60,585 nt of DNA, taken from contig CAJCHN010000002.1 in assembly GCA_903970285.1 (NCBI GenBank), positions 1 through 60,585 of the forward strand, read 5' to 3'. This document shows positions 34,717 to 45,157 of this stretch, piece after piece (position 1 is the stretch's first letter; every line of letters starts with the position of its first letter). The DNA is from Rhodanobacteraceae bacterium. GTDB taxonomy: Bacteria > Acidobacteriota > Terriglobia > Terriglobales > Acidobacteriaceae. The notes beneath the pieces were generated by a model. The model was given only the letters and a program-made list of their open reading frames with translations. It made no database searches and was not told where the DNA came from. The position numbers were made by a program, and so were the translations under genes.

Positions 34717-35912
34717 TCGTTGCGCTCGCCGCGGTGTGCTTCTTCTGCGCGCTGGTGCCGGCAGTGATGTTTGCCGTCAACCTGCGCTACTATTGCGAAC
34801 CTGCGCCGGCTGATGGAGCGGCGCTGCCGGCGGTTTCGGTGCTGATTCCGGCGCGGAACGAGGCGTTGGGTATTGAAGACGCGGTGCGGGCGGTGCTGGC
34901 CAGCAGCGGCGTCTCCTTCGAAGTTGTGGTGATGGACGACGGCTCGAGCGACGCGACGGCGGAGATTGTGCGGGCACTGGCCGCGGAGGATGCGCGGGTG
35001 CGGCTGGAGCGGGCGCCCACTCTGCCGGCCGGCTGGAACGGCAAGCAGCATGCGTGCTGGGCTCTGGCGCACGCCGCGCGGAACCCGGTGCTGTGCTTTG
35101 TGGATGCGGACGTTCGGCTGGGGCCGGAGTGCGTGTCGCGCATGGCGGCGTTCCTGGAGGCGGGCGGATGCTCGCTAGTGAGCGGGTTTCCGCGCCAGGT
35201 GACGGGCACGGCCCTCGAGTGGATGCTGCTGCCATTGATCCATTTTGTGCTGCTGGGATTTCTTCCGATCGTCCGCATGCGACGGGGAAGCGATCCGGCG
35301 TTTGCGGCGGGGTGCGGGCAATTCATGATGGTGCGGGCTGCGCATTATCTGGCGTGCGGGGGCCATCGTGAGATTCGCCTGACGATGCACGATGGTTTGC
35401 GGCTGCCGAAGCTGTTTCGCGAAGCTGGCTTCAGGACGGATCTGGCAGACATCACGCGTCATGCAAGCTGCCGGATGTATACGAGTGCGGCGCAGGTTTG
35501 GAGCGGGCTGGCGAAGAATGCGACGGAAGGGATCGCCGATCCAAAGCGGATTGTGCCGGTCACGGTGGTGTTGTTGCTTGGCCAAGTGCTGCCGAGCTTC
35601 GCTTTGATCTACACGCTACTCACAAGTATTCCGTTGCTCTGGATGCTCTGGCATCACGCCTTCATCCTTGGAGTGTCCCGACCGGTGGAAGCGAGCGTCT
35701 TCGGCGTAGCTTTTATCGGATCATTGGTCGCTGCCTACCTTCCCAGAGCTCTGGCTGCCCCCCGCTTTCGCCAGGACTGGCGCAGCGCCGTTTTTCATCC
35801 CCTGGGTATCAGCCTGCTGCTTGTGCTTCAGTGGTACGCCCTGATTCGCAAACTGCGTGGCGGCACCGTAAGCTGGCGCGACCGCACGTATGCGAAGGCC
35901 GAGAGCGCCTAA
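34713..35912 (+). CDS. CrtQ-like family 2 glycosyltransferase
   Basis: The protein has 399 residues: one N-terminal membrane helix (about 2-24), then a GT-A domain. It shows VSVLIPARNEA, VVVMDDGSSDATAEI, LPAGWNGKQHACW, the metal motif FVDADVRLGP and AAGCGQFMMVR. C-terminal helices follow (about 285-310, 330-350 and 365-385). This layout matches CrtQ, which glycosylates 4,4'-diaponeurosporenoic acid in staphyloxanthin synthesis. It is the last gene of the operon, and the start overlaps the acyltransferase stop. Squalene or diapophytoene supply must come from genes elsewhere. Confidence 0.85.
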   Translation: MIVALAAVCFFCALVPAVMFAVNLRYYCEPAPADGAALPAVSVLIPARNEALGIEDAVRAVLASSGVSFEVVVMDDGSSDATAEIVRALAAEDARVRLERAPTLPAGWNGKQHACWALAHAARNPVLCFVDADVRLGPECVSRMAAFLEAGGCSLVSGFPRQVTGTALEWMLLPLIHFVLLGFLPIVRMRRGSDPAFAAGCGQFMMVRAAHYLACGGHREIRLTMHDGLRLPKLFREAGFRTDLADITRHASCRMYTSAAQVWSGLAKNATEGIADPKRIVPVTVVLLLGQVLPSFALIYTLLTSIPLLWMLWHHAFILGVSRPVEASVFGVAFIGSLVAAYLPRALAAPRFRQDWRSAVFHPLGISLLLVLQWYALIRKLRGGTVSWRDRTYAKAESA

Positions 35913-35936
35913 GGCCCTTTTGTCATCACCCCTTTT

Positions 35937-36037
35937 GTTTGTCATCCCCAAACGGGATCTGCGGCTGGGAGCCGCTTTGAGGCCAGGGCGGGGTGAAAGA
36001 CAAGGGCAAGCGCGGATTCCCTTCGGGAATGACAAAC
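35937..36037. repeat. Palindromic intergenic element, 101 bp
   Basis: GTTTGTCATCCCCAAACGGG (35937-35956) is matched inverted by CCCTTCGGGAATGACAAAC (36019-36037). Internal hairpins are GCGGCT/AGCCGC (35961-35975) and ATTCCC/GGGAAT (36016-36030). It fills the gap between the carotenoid operon and the convergent NUP gene and may also stop transcription. Confidence 0.65.
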
Positions 36038-36044
36038 CAAAGCT

Positions 36045-36992
36045 TTATCGGTAGCTCTCAATGAGAGCATGCCCCACCCGCCAGGCATTCTCCAGCGCCG
36101 GCACGTAAGCCGAATCCGTAGCCACCTTTGTCTCCGCCAGGCTTTCCGCAGCGGTGATGCCGTCCCGTTGCTGATCGAAGTTGGAGGCTGCCCGTGCGAT
36201 CACGACTCGTGCGAAGTCCACCCGACCCGCTGCGGCCAAGAACTTGAGTGACTGCAGGATGCCGGCGTCCTCCATGGCTGTGATCGTGTAATGAGCACGT
36301 TCGCCCGACTGGTACGCCACCCACCGATGAGCACGCCGGCTGAGGCACTGCCCATGCCAGAAGGTGCTTGAGGCAAGCTCGTCTCCACACAGGACACACG
36401 GAGGCTGCTGAGCCGTCGCCGAAGGGCTGAAGAGCAACCGGCGCAGGGCAATGGCCGGAGTCTCCAACAGCTCAACGTCGCTGGCGACCTGGAAGGCTCG
36501 CGTCACGGAACGAGCATTGAGCTGAAAGAGGATTCCGTCATCCCCATTGAACCGGCTCGCCAGCGGCTGTTCATATGGGACGGATTTACCAATGGGAACG
36601 AAGCCGTCGGGCCACTCCGCTGGGATTTCGCGAGCGTCGATCTCGTGGGTGAGGTCGCCGTCGACGACGAACTCCGGCAGCGCGACCGAAGCAAGCGAAC
36701 CCTTGGCCGGATCGATCCCAGCTACGCCTGTGATCAGCACATGTGCGCCGGAAAGATCGAAGCGGGAGTCCAGCCCAAGTGCCATCACGGAAGCCGCTGC
36801 CCGCGCCGCTCCCACGCCGGTTGCACACGCCAGAATCGCTTGCTGCGGGTTGAGCCACACCGGACGATATCCGGCGGGCAGCGCCAGCCGCTCCGCCAGC
36901 TCCTCGCGCTCGATGAAACAGCGCAGCTCACCCGGCACCGGTCCGGCATCCGGCTCAAACGCCGCGAGGATGAGGTGTTTGATAGCAATCAT
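36045..36992 (-). CDS. NUP family protein (purine nucleoside permease-like)
   Basis: The 315-residue protein belongs to the NUP family, named from a fungal purine nucleoside transporter but built on a nucleoside-phosphorylase-like fold. Visible: FEPDAGPVPGELRCFIEREEL, ILACATGVGAARAAASVMALG, HVLITGVAGIDPAKGSLASVALPEFVVDGDLTHEIDAREIP (core family block) and HYTITAMEDAG. It starts at once with the mature domain, with no signal peptide, whereas other NUP proteins I know are exported. ATG at 36992 is chosen; a TTG at 37031 would add 13 residues. queE ends 45 bases upstream on the same strand. Substrate unknown. Confidence 0.8.
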   Translation of the reverse strand: MIAIKHLILAAFEPDAGPVPGELRCFIEREELAERLALPAGYRPVWLNPQQAILACATGVGAARAAASVMALGLDSRFDLSGAHVLITGVAGIDPAKGSLASVALPEFVVDGDLTHEIDAREIPAEWPDGFVPIGKSVPYEQPLASRFNGDDGILFQLNARSVTRAFQVASDVELLETPAIALRRLLFSPSATAQQPPCVLCGDELASSTFWHGQCLSRRAHRWVAYQSGERAHYTITAMEDAGILQSLKFLAAAGRVDFARVVIARAASNFDQQRDGITAAESLAETKVATDSAYVPALENAWRVGHALIESYR

Positions 36993-37037
36993 GGGGCAGA
37001 CGAGAAGCAGATCCCTGCGGATGGAAAACAAAGGAGA

Positions 37038-37721
37038 CTAGACGCCCTTTTTCTGCGGCTCCCAGATGAACTTGTGGATCTGAAGCGAGAGCCGGGCGTC
37101 GATGCCGTCTTCCATCATCCACTCGACGAGCGTTCGGGGATCGAGGGTGGCGTTGTCGGTGGTGCGCAGTGGGCTGGGTGACTTGTTGAAGGCGGGGCTG
37201 AGCAGGATGCCGCCGGCTCGGGCGTGCAGGTCGTGTTGGGCGACGAAGGCGCGGGCGAACTCGTAGTCCTCGCGGTGGCTCAGGACGAACTTTACCTCGT
37301 CGTTCGGAGTGAGCGCGGCGAGGTTCTCCAGGCGGAAGCTGTTGGCGGCGGAGCCGGCGCCGGGGCATTTGACGTCCACGATCTTGTGCACGGCTTTGGG
37401 GACGAGGTCGAGAGGACGCTCGCCCGAGGTCTCGATCATGAGGGTATAGCCGCGGGCGAGCAGTTCGTCCATGAGCGGCAGGAGTTCCTTAACCTGGAGC
37501 ATGGGCTCGCCGCCGGTGAATTCGACGAGCTTGCAAGGGCCGAGCGCTTCGATCTGGCGGATGACCTCAGCCTGGGTGAAGGGCTTGCCGCCGGCGAAGG
37601 TGTACTCGGAATCACACCAGGCGCAGCGGAGATTGCATCCGGCGAAGCGGACGAAGATGCAGGGGAGGCCGGCGAACGACGATTCGCCCTGAACGGATTT
37701 ATAGAGTTCGATGAGGTACAT
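37038..37721 (-). CDS. queE: 7-carboxy-7-deazaguanine synthase QueE
   Basis: QueE is a radical SAM enzyme that contracts 6-carboxytetrahydropterin to 7-carboxy-7-deazaguanine. In this 227-residue protein the first segment is MYLIELYKSVQGESSFAG. The iron-sulfur cluster motif is CNLRCAWCD, one residue shorter than the canonical CX3CX2C in some families but normal for QueE-type variants when the preceding Cys is counted with FAGC. FTGGEP (SAM contact) and DVKCPGAGS follow. It is followed on the same strand by the NUP gene and preceded by queD. It works with QueD and with QueC (1920-2663). Confidence 0.93.
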   Translation of the reverse strand: MYLIELYKSVQGESSFAGLPCIFVRFAGCNLRCAWCDSEYTFAGGKPFTQAEVIRQIEALGPCKLVEFTGGEPMLQVKELLPLMDELLARGYTLMIETSGERPLDLVPKAVHKIVDVKCPGAGSAANSFRLENLAALTPNDEVKFVLSHREDYEFARAFVAQHDLHARAGGILLSPAFNKSPSPLRTTDNATLDPRTLVEWMMEDGIDARLSLQIHKFIWEPQKKGV

Positions 37722-37786
37722 GGCTCGCGCAGATTCCGGACGCTGAGGAGTTGAAAGGTTTTGGAGTGCCGCTTGCCGTGCGCGTG

Positions 37787-38164
37787 CTATTCGTAATACC
37801 GGGCGAAGCTGCTGTCGGTCTCGTAAAGGGTGCAGTCTTTGACCTTGACGCGGCCATGGGTCATCTCGTCAAGTTGAGTGGCGGTATTGTCGAAGAAATA
37901 TTTGGCCAGGTTTTCGGCGGATGGATTGACCTGATCGAAGGGCTTGAGGTCGTTGATCATCTGGTGGTCGAGGTAGTCGACAACCGGGCGCATGACCTGC
38001 TTCAGCAGCTTGAAATCGAGCAGCAGGCCAGCTTCATCGAGCTCCGCGCCGACCAGCGTCACGAAGACCTTGTAGTTATGGCCGTGCGGATTTTCACACT
38101 TGCCGCGGTAGTTACGCAGGTAGTGGCCGGAGGAAAACCCGGCTTCTACGGTCACTTCATACAT
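37787..38164 (-). CDS. queD: 6-carboxy-5,6,7,8-tetrahydropterin synthase QueD
   Basis: QueD converts dihydroneopterin triphosphate to 6-carboxytetrahydropterin, the step before QueE. The 125-residue protein is normal length for the family. It has FSSGHYLRNYRGKCENPHGHNY, which supplies zinc-binding histidines and the catalytic Cys, then DFKLLKQVMRPVVDYLDHQMIND (catalytic Asp/His) and NPSAENLAKYFFDN. The frame is open to 38467, but the family begins at MYEVTVEAGF, and AAGGGAT precedes the ATG at 38164. It ends 65 bases before the queE start, so queD and queE form an operon. Confidence 0.95.
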   Translation of the reverse strand: MYEVTVEAGFSSGHYLRNYRGKCENPHGHNYKVFVTLVGAELDEAGLLLDFKLLKQVMRPVVDYLDHQMINDLKPFDQVNPSAENLAKYFFDNTATQLDEMTHGRVKVKDCTLYETDSSFARYYE

Positions 38165-38243
38165 CGTTGATGGATCCCTTCTGTGGCCGGACGCTGGTGA
38201 GACGGCAACCGGTGGCGGAGTGCCATCTTCCATTGTACGGAAG

Positions 38244-38501
38244 TCAAGCCTGGCCGCGTTTGCGCCTGCGGAGGGCGCGGTCTTCCTCGGCGCGGCGCTC
38301 GGCCTGCTCAAACAGGGTAGAGAAGATGCCACTGAGGGTGACGATGAGGGCGAGCACCAGGAAGGCAATCCCCATGGTGCGCCAGAGCGAGGCATCGCCG
38401 GGCGAGCCGGGCTGTTGAGCGATATTCGAAAAGGAAAGACCGAAGGCACCGAAGGCGAAGAAGGCAAGGGTGCCAGCGAGAATGTAGAGGTTGCGGGCCA
38501 T
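38244..38501 (-). CDS. Small two-helix membrane protein
   Basis: The 85-residue product begins MARNLYILAGTLAFFAFGAFGLSF (first helix), has a short polar stretch, a second helix TMGIAFLVLALIVTLSGIFSTLF, and ends in a charged EQAERRAEEDRALRRRKRG tail. No family was recognised. ATG at 38501 has AGGA 6 bases upstream; the open frame to 38567 adds a basic segment unlikely to be coding. It lies just upstream of queD but the gap of 79 bases leaves co-transcription uncertain. Confidence 0.65.
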   Translation of the reverse strand: MARNLYILAGTLAFFAFGAFGLSFSNIAQQPGSPGDASLWRTMGIAFLVLALIVTLSGIFSTLFEQAERRAEEDRALRRRKRGQA

Positions 38502-38700
38502 GGAGATCCTGGCTAGTAGGATAGCGTGGAGGGATTCAGTCCGTGCTGATCGAGTTCGACGCAGCAAAGAACGGGCGCGACTCCGTGAACGAGGGCTGGA
38601 TTACGCCGGGGCAAGGATCTTGACCTGGCACCCTCGCGGATCGCGGCAGGATCTTTGCTGAAGACGATGGAATCACGCTCTTTCTGCACGCGTGCGAGAC

Positions 38701-38913
38701 TCAACTGTCCTTGCGATAGAGCAGGTTCTTCATCGCCGCACGCCGCTCTTCATCCAAGGCGCGCTTCTCGGCTGCGGTCATCGTCCCACCCATGCCGCTG
38801 GAGTTGTTCTCCGGCTCGCTGCACTCGGGGCAGCGGTTGGCGAAGCCGGGCTTTCCGGGCCTCAACTCGAACTCTTCCTCACACACAACACACACTTTCA
38901 TCGGAAACGCCAT
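38701..38913 (-). CDS. Small zinc-ribbon protein
   Basis: The 70-residue protein has CVVCEEEF and, 17 residues later, RCPECSE: two CXXC pairs that would bind one zinc ion. A Gly/Met linker and a basic helical end (TAAEKRALDEERRAAMKNLLYRKDS) follow. It could be an RNA- or protein-binding zinc ribbon; no specific role is known. ATG at 38913 overlaps no other gene. The gap of 162 bases to ligA shows nothing recognisable. Confidence 0.65.
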   Translation of the reverse strand: MAFPMKVCVVCEEEFELRPGKPGFANRCPECSEPENNSSGMGGTMTAAEKRALDEERRAAMKNLLYRKDS

Positions 38914-39075
38914 CGCTCCATTCTAGGGCGTCCGGTCGATCTTCGCGAAGTGCCCGCAGCCCTCTTCTGTTCGACACGACGGCGACGAGGAACGAAACTG
39001 CGTTGACGACGGGATGTGGACCACGCGACGACGAGGAACTGAGTGGAAGTCGTACCGCGCTTCAGAGCGCCGGGC

Positions 39076-41220
<2,145 letters not shown>

Positions 41221-41235
41221 CTATACCCTGTCCTT

Positions 41236-42297
41236 ATGGAACCCGTCACCCACATCCTTACCGGGGCCGTGCTCGCGCGGACCGGCTTCAACCAGCGCGC
41301 CGCCTACGCCACGCTCGCCATGGCCATCGCCGCTGAACTGCCGGACATCGACACGCTGTGGTCGCTCGGCGGCCCGGTCACCGGCTTCGAACATCATCGC
41401 GGGATCACGCATACCTTCGTGGCTGTCCCGGTTGAAGCCGCGCTCGTCACGGCTGCCTGCTACGTTATTTTTTGCCTGCGCAAACGTCCGGCAACCAAGG
41501 CCCCACCGGCCTGGGCCATGCTGTTCGCCGGAACCCTGCTTGCGCTGCTCAGCCATCTGCTGCTGGACTGGACCAACAACTACGGAGTGCGGCCCTTCTT
41601 CCCGTTCAACGCACACTGGTACGCCGGCTCCTTCGTCTTCATCTTTGAGCCCGTCCTGTTCCTGATCCTGCTCGCCGCGCTGCTGCTGCCGGGCTTGTTC
41701 TCGCTGATCAACTCGGAGGTCGGCGCCGGCAGGAAGTCGTTTCCCAGCCCGGGCTGGGCGTGGCTTGCTCTGGTGCTGATCGCTGCCCTCTACTTCTACC
41801 GCTTCGACGAGCATGCCAGGGCGCTCCAACTCGCCGCGCAGAGTGCCCCACCCGACGCTACCCGATTCTTCGTCAGCCCACACCCCACTAACCCCTGGCT
41901 ATGGAGCGCCGTCGCCGAGTCGCCCGGCCTCTACCAGCTTGCAACCATCCACACCAACAGCGGAACCGTCGACCCGCCCCGACCTTCGGACACCCTCTAC
42001 AAGCCGCCCACCACGCTGGCCCTGCTGGCCGCCAAGCGCAGCTTCCTCGGCCGGGTCTACCTCGACTGGTCCATGTTCCCGGTGCTGGTCCAGACTCCGG
42101 ACACGTCCGATCCGAACCACCCGCTCACTCGGGTCACGTTCTCGGACGCGCGGTTCCGCTACAACACCAGCCTGATGCAGGGCCGTGACCACCCGCCGCT
42201 CAGCGGTTGGCTGCTGCTGGACATGAACGCCCCCGAGGGCGACCGGGTGCTGGAGACCGTCTTCGACGGCCGCCCGCAGAGGGTAGCCGGAGATTGA
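41236..42297 (+). CDS. YdjM-like membrane-bound metal-dependent hydrolase
   Basis: The 353-residue protein has the family start MEPVTHILTGAVLARTGF, with metal-ligand candidates in AAELPDIDTLW and GFEHHRGITHT. Five to six hydrophobic helices follow (for example LLALLSHLLLDWTNNYG and LFLILLAALLLPGLF). A soluble C-terminal part of about 150 residues has no recognised domain. YdjM-type proteins are inner-membrane proteins of uncertain activity, some under SOS control. ATG at 41236 is used although the frame is open back through ligA. The gene diverges from ligA across 69 bases. Confidence 0.85.
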   Translation: MEPVTHILTGAVLARTGFNQRAAYATLAMAIAAELPDIDTLWSLGGPVTGFEHHRGITHTFVAVPVEAALVTAACYVIFCLRKRPATKAPPAWAMLFAGTLLALLSHLLLDWTNNYGVRPFFPFNAHWYAGSFVFIFEPVLFLILLAALLLPGLFSLINSEVGAGRKSFPSPGWAWLALVLIAALYFYRFDEHARALQLAAQSAPPDATRFFVSPHPTNPWLWSAVAESPGLYQLATIHTNSGTVDPPRPSDTLYKPPTTLALLAAKRSFLGRVYLDWSMFPVLVQTPDTSDPNHPLTRVTFSDARFRYNTSLMQGRDHPPLSGWLLLDMNAPEGDRVLETVFDGRPQRVAGD

Positions 42298-42305
42298 CCG
42301 GACGC

Positions 42306-42998
42306 CTACAACGCATCTCCCGGACCGACCACGACCTGCTCTTCTACCGGCATCGGGATTCCCTTACGCCGGTCGAAGATCTTGCGCGCCACATACACCG
42401 CGAGCGCCACCACCACGGCCCCGATCAGCCCGAACGAAGCTCCCGCGTGGCGCCGGAACAGGTGCAGCGCCGAAGACAGGATGGCCGGGCCGTACACGAT
42501 CACCAGGATGGACTCAATGAGGAAGCGAAGAAACTTGCCCGCACAGATGGCCATGAAGTACGAAGCCGCGCGCATCTCGAAGACGCCCGCAGCCAGCTCG
42601 AACAGCTTGACCGGCATCGGCGGAGGGCACATGGCCGGCAGCATGATCGCGAGGAATTCCTGCTTCTCAAAGCGATCGCGCAGCCGCTCGTAGCGTTCGC
42701 GGTTGATGCGCTTCAGCAGGAAGAGCTCGCCGCCCGCGCGGCCCAGGAAGTACGGCAGCATGCTTCCGATGGCTGATCCCACCGCGCCCATCAGGCAATA
42801 GAGCACGCATTTGGCGTGATTGCCCACGCCATAGCTGACGATCAACGGGTCGAGAAACGGCAGCGGAATCGCCGCGGAATCCACCAGCGACAGCCCCAGG
42901 ATTCCCCACATGCCGAACGGCTTCAGCGCCAGCACGATCCAGACCTTCGCCTTGACCAGCCAGCCGCCGATTTTCTTCCACGGGATTCCCAGCAGCAT
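42306..42998 (-). CDS. VTT-domain membrane protein, YqaA family
   Basis: The 230-residue protein has helices and the VTT (SNARE-associated) core: GILGLSLVDSAAIPLPFLDPLIVSYG, LMGAVGSAIGSMLPYFLGRAGGE, then MLPAMCPPPMPVKLFELAAGVF with the two short re-entrant turns. Such proteins help maintain membrane composition or act as lipid scramblases/transporters; the substrate is not known. ATG at 42998 or GTG at 43010 may be the start; the GTG overlaps the TGA of mog (GTGA), so coupling is likely. It is convergent with the YdjM-like gene (8-base gap). Confidence 0.85.
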   Translation of the reverse strand: MLLGIPWKKIGGWLVKAKVWIVLALKPFGMWGILGLSLVDSAAIPLPFLDPLIVSYGVGNHAKCVLYCLMGAVGSAIGSMLPYFLGRAGGELFLLKRINRERYERLRDRFEKQEFLAIMLPAMCPPPMPVKLFELAAGVFEMRAASYFMAICAGKFLRFLIESILVIVYGPAILSSALHLFRRHAGASFGLIGAVVVALAVYVARKIFDRRKGIPMPVEEQVVVGPGDAL

Positions 42999-43006
42999 CG
43001 CAGCGA

Positions 43007-43492
43007 TCACGCCGGCGACTCCACATGCCCGGGGGCGCCGCTGAGCAGACGCAGCGCATGCGGCAGCAGCGGCAGAATCGCCTTGAGCGAGGTCTCCGCC
43101 CCGCGCGGACTGCCGGGCAGGTTCACGATCAGAGTCGCCCCCAGGCAGCCGCATACCGCCCGCGAAAGCGGCGCCATCGGTGTCTCCGCCAGGCCGGCCG
43201 CGCGCATGCGCTCGCTCAGCCCCTCCACCAGCCGATCGCATACCAGCCGCGTCGCCTCGGGGGTCACATCGCGCGGCGCCAGTCCGGTACCGCCGGTGGT
43301 GACGATCAAATCAGCCTCCGCCGCATGGTGCCGCAGCGCATGGGCAATCTCGTCCGTCTCATCGGGCAGCGTGCCGGTTCCGGCCACTGCCAGTCCGGCT
43401 TCGGCTAGCATTCGTACCACCGCCGGCCCGCTCACATCCGCCTGCGTTCCTGCGGCGCAGCGGTCGCTGATGGTCAGCACCACCGCGTTCAT
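43007..43492 (-). CDS. mog: Molybdopterin adenylyltransferase Mog/MoaB
   Basis: Mog adenylylates molybdopterin, the substrate for MoeA. The 161-residue protein has MNAVVLTISDRCAAGTQADVSGPAV (the MPT-binding fold), DLIVTTGGTGLAPRDVTPEAT, and NLPGSPRGAETSLKAILPLLPHAL. This signature is shared by the Mog and MoaB branches, so the branch is not certain. ATG at 43492 (GGGGACGAG upstream) or 43513; the open frame to 44596 runs through the TonB-like gene on the other strand and is not real. The gene is coupled to the VTT-domain gene by overlap. Confidence 0.88.
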   Translation of the reverse strand: MNAVVLTISDRCAAGTQADVSGPAVVRMLAEAGLAVAGTGTLPDETDEIAHALRHHAAEADLIVTTGGTGLAPRDVTPEATRLVCDRLVEGLSERMRAAGLAETPMAPLSRAVCGCLGATLIVNLPGSPRGAETSLKAILPLLPHALRLLSGAPGHVESPA

Positions 43493-43663
43493 CTCGTCCC
43501 CGAATCGCTCCATACTGGAACAGTTTACGCGTCTCAATCCCGGCCGCTCGACAACAGAGCGTGAACGTCCCGCCGCGCCGTTCGCTCCGGGCGCTGCCAA
43601 TCCTCTACACTGGGAGAAGGCCCAAAACTTATCTGCCCCGCCAAGCGTCTGACGTAAGAACCG

Positions 43664-44740
43664 ATGCCCTCTCTCGAGACCCCACCCAACCCGGCCCCGA
43701 CTACGCCACCGCCGCCGGACAACCAGCCTCTCAAGGTCGTCTCCCGGCGCTTCGGAGAGCTGGAACACCACGAACTGATCCAGCTCCTCGACTCCATTGA
43801 CGACGAGGTCGCGCGCGCCCGTTTCCGCGAATCCATCTACATTTCCATCATCCTCTGCCTGGCCATGGCGTGGTTTGCCTTCTATGGGCCGCGTATCCTG
43901 TTCCACTCCGGACGCATCGCCAATCCGCCGCAGGAGGTGACCCAGCTCAAGAAGGAGATGCCATACCTCGACATGCCGCCGAGCCTGGTGCACAAGGCGC
44001 CGCCGAAGACGAAAGTCATCTCTGACCAGGATCGCGTCGCGCAGACCGCGCACCCGGTGCCCAAGCCGGCCAGGCCCAGCGCCGGCGCTCCCGGCGCGCC
44101 CACCCCGGCGCCGCAGCCCGCGCCGCCGCAGCAGGCCGCCCAGCAGCCGCAGCCACGCCAGCCCCAACAGCAGCCGGCACCGCAGCCGCAGCAGCCGCGC
44201 CCGGCGCAGAACACTCCCATTCCCGACGCGCCGCGACCCAGCCAGCAAACTTCCAACAAGCCTAACTTCGCTGGTGGCGGCCTCACCCCCGGCCAGAGCA
44301 TCCGCGATGCCGCCAACGCAGCCGCGCGCGGCGCCGGCGGAAACTATGGAGCCGATGCGCCCTCCGCCCACAGCGGCCTCAACAGTCAGGTGGAGATCCT
44401 CTCGGACACGCTTGGCGTCGACTTCGGGCCTTATATCAAGCGCCTGCTGCGCATCCTCTATAACGCTTGGGTGCCGCTCATCCCCGAGGAGACCCGCCCG
44501 CCGCTCAACAAGGAAGGCTCTACGCTCATCCGCTTCACCATCAATCCCGACGGCACCCTTCAGCCGGGAGGCATGCACCTCGACGCCAGCACCCACGACG
44601 AGCCCATCGACCGCGCGGCCTGGGGCGCCATCGTCAGCGTCGGCCAGTTCCCGCCGCTGCCCAAGAACTTCAACGGTCCCAATCTGCAGCTACGCATCAA
44701 CTTCATCATCGCCCGCAACGCGCCGCGCAATGACTTTTAG
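43664..44740 (+). CDS. TonB-like energy transducer (C-terminal TonB domain)
   Basis: The 358-residue protein has an unusually long cytoplasmic start (about 55 residues: FGELEHHELIQLLDSIDDEVARARF) and one membrane helix (about 57-80, SIYISIILCLAMAWFAFYG). A Pro/Gln-rich periplasmic spacer (about 130-200) follows, then a TonB C-terminal-like domain (LLRILYNAWVPLIPEETR, LIRFTINPDGTLQPGGM, WGAIVSVGQFPPLP). TonB proteins carry energy to outer-membrane receptors such as the one at 10457-14029; no exbB or exbD genes are beside it. ATG at 43664 is used with a weak TAAGAA ribosome site. Confidence 0.8.
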   Translation: MPSLETPPNPAPTTPPPPDNQPLKVVSRRFGELEHHELIQLLDSIDDEVARARFRESIYISIILCLAMAWFAFYGPRILFHSGRIANPPQEVTQLKKEMPYLDMPPSLVHKAPPKTKVISDQDRVAQTAHPVPKPARPSAGAPGAPTPAPQPAPPQQAAQQPQPRQPQQQPAPQPQQPRPAQNTPIPDAPRPSQQTSNKPNFAGGGLTPGQSIRDAANAAARGAGGNYGADAPSAHSGLNSQVEILSDTLGVDFGPYIKRLLRILYNAWVPLIPEETRPPLNKEGSTLIRFTINPDGTLQPGGMHLDASTHDEPIDRAAWGAIVSVGQFPPLPKNFNGPNLQLRINFIIARNAPRNDF

Positions 44741-44775
44741 GGCTGGGCAGGTTGTGCCCGTCGCGTCGCTCCCAA

Positions 44776-45123
44776 CTAAGTCAGAAGATGCGAAAGCTCT
44801 CCCACCGCTTCATCGATGCCGGACACAATCGAAGCAAACTCCTTCAGGTCCTGGGATATCCCCTCGATCTGGGCCTTCAACGCCTTGAGCTGATCCATCC
44901 CCGGCGTCATCTTCGCCGAGGCTGCCTGCAGGTCCACGGTGTCGCCCGTGAAGACGGCCAGGTCCAGGGCGTCGAGCTGCGCCGAGGTGGCGCTGCGGAC
45001 TTGATAAGCCAGTTCCTGCGCCGCCGGGGTATTGGCAGGGTTGTTCGCGGCATCGCTGGAGGTCTGAAGCAGCCGGGTGAGCGCATCATAAGCTGGCTGT
45101 TTGGGGTCGGCTGCGTCGGGCAT
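44776..45123 (-). CDS. Hypothetical helical protein
   Basis: The 115-residue product is almost entirely helical by composition (Ala, Gln, Asp, Leu rich): AYDALTRLLQTSSDAANNPANTPAAQELAYQVRSATSAQLDALDLAVF, then DQLKALKAQIEGISQDLKEFASIV. There is no signal peptide, membrane segment or cysteine. I do not recognise it. It follows a larger lipoprotein gene (45158-46099) on the same strand with a 34-base gap, and both may be co-transcribed. Confidence 0.55.
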   Translation of the reverse strand: MPDAADPKQPAYDALTRLLQTSSDAANNPANTPAAQELAYQVRSATSAQLDALDLAVFTGDTVDLQAASAKMTPGMDQLKALKAQIEGISQDLKEFASIVSGIDEAVGELSHLLT

Positions 45124-45157
45124 CTTGGATCATCTCCTCAGTGTCGGTACCATTGCC

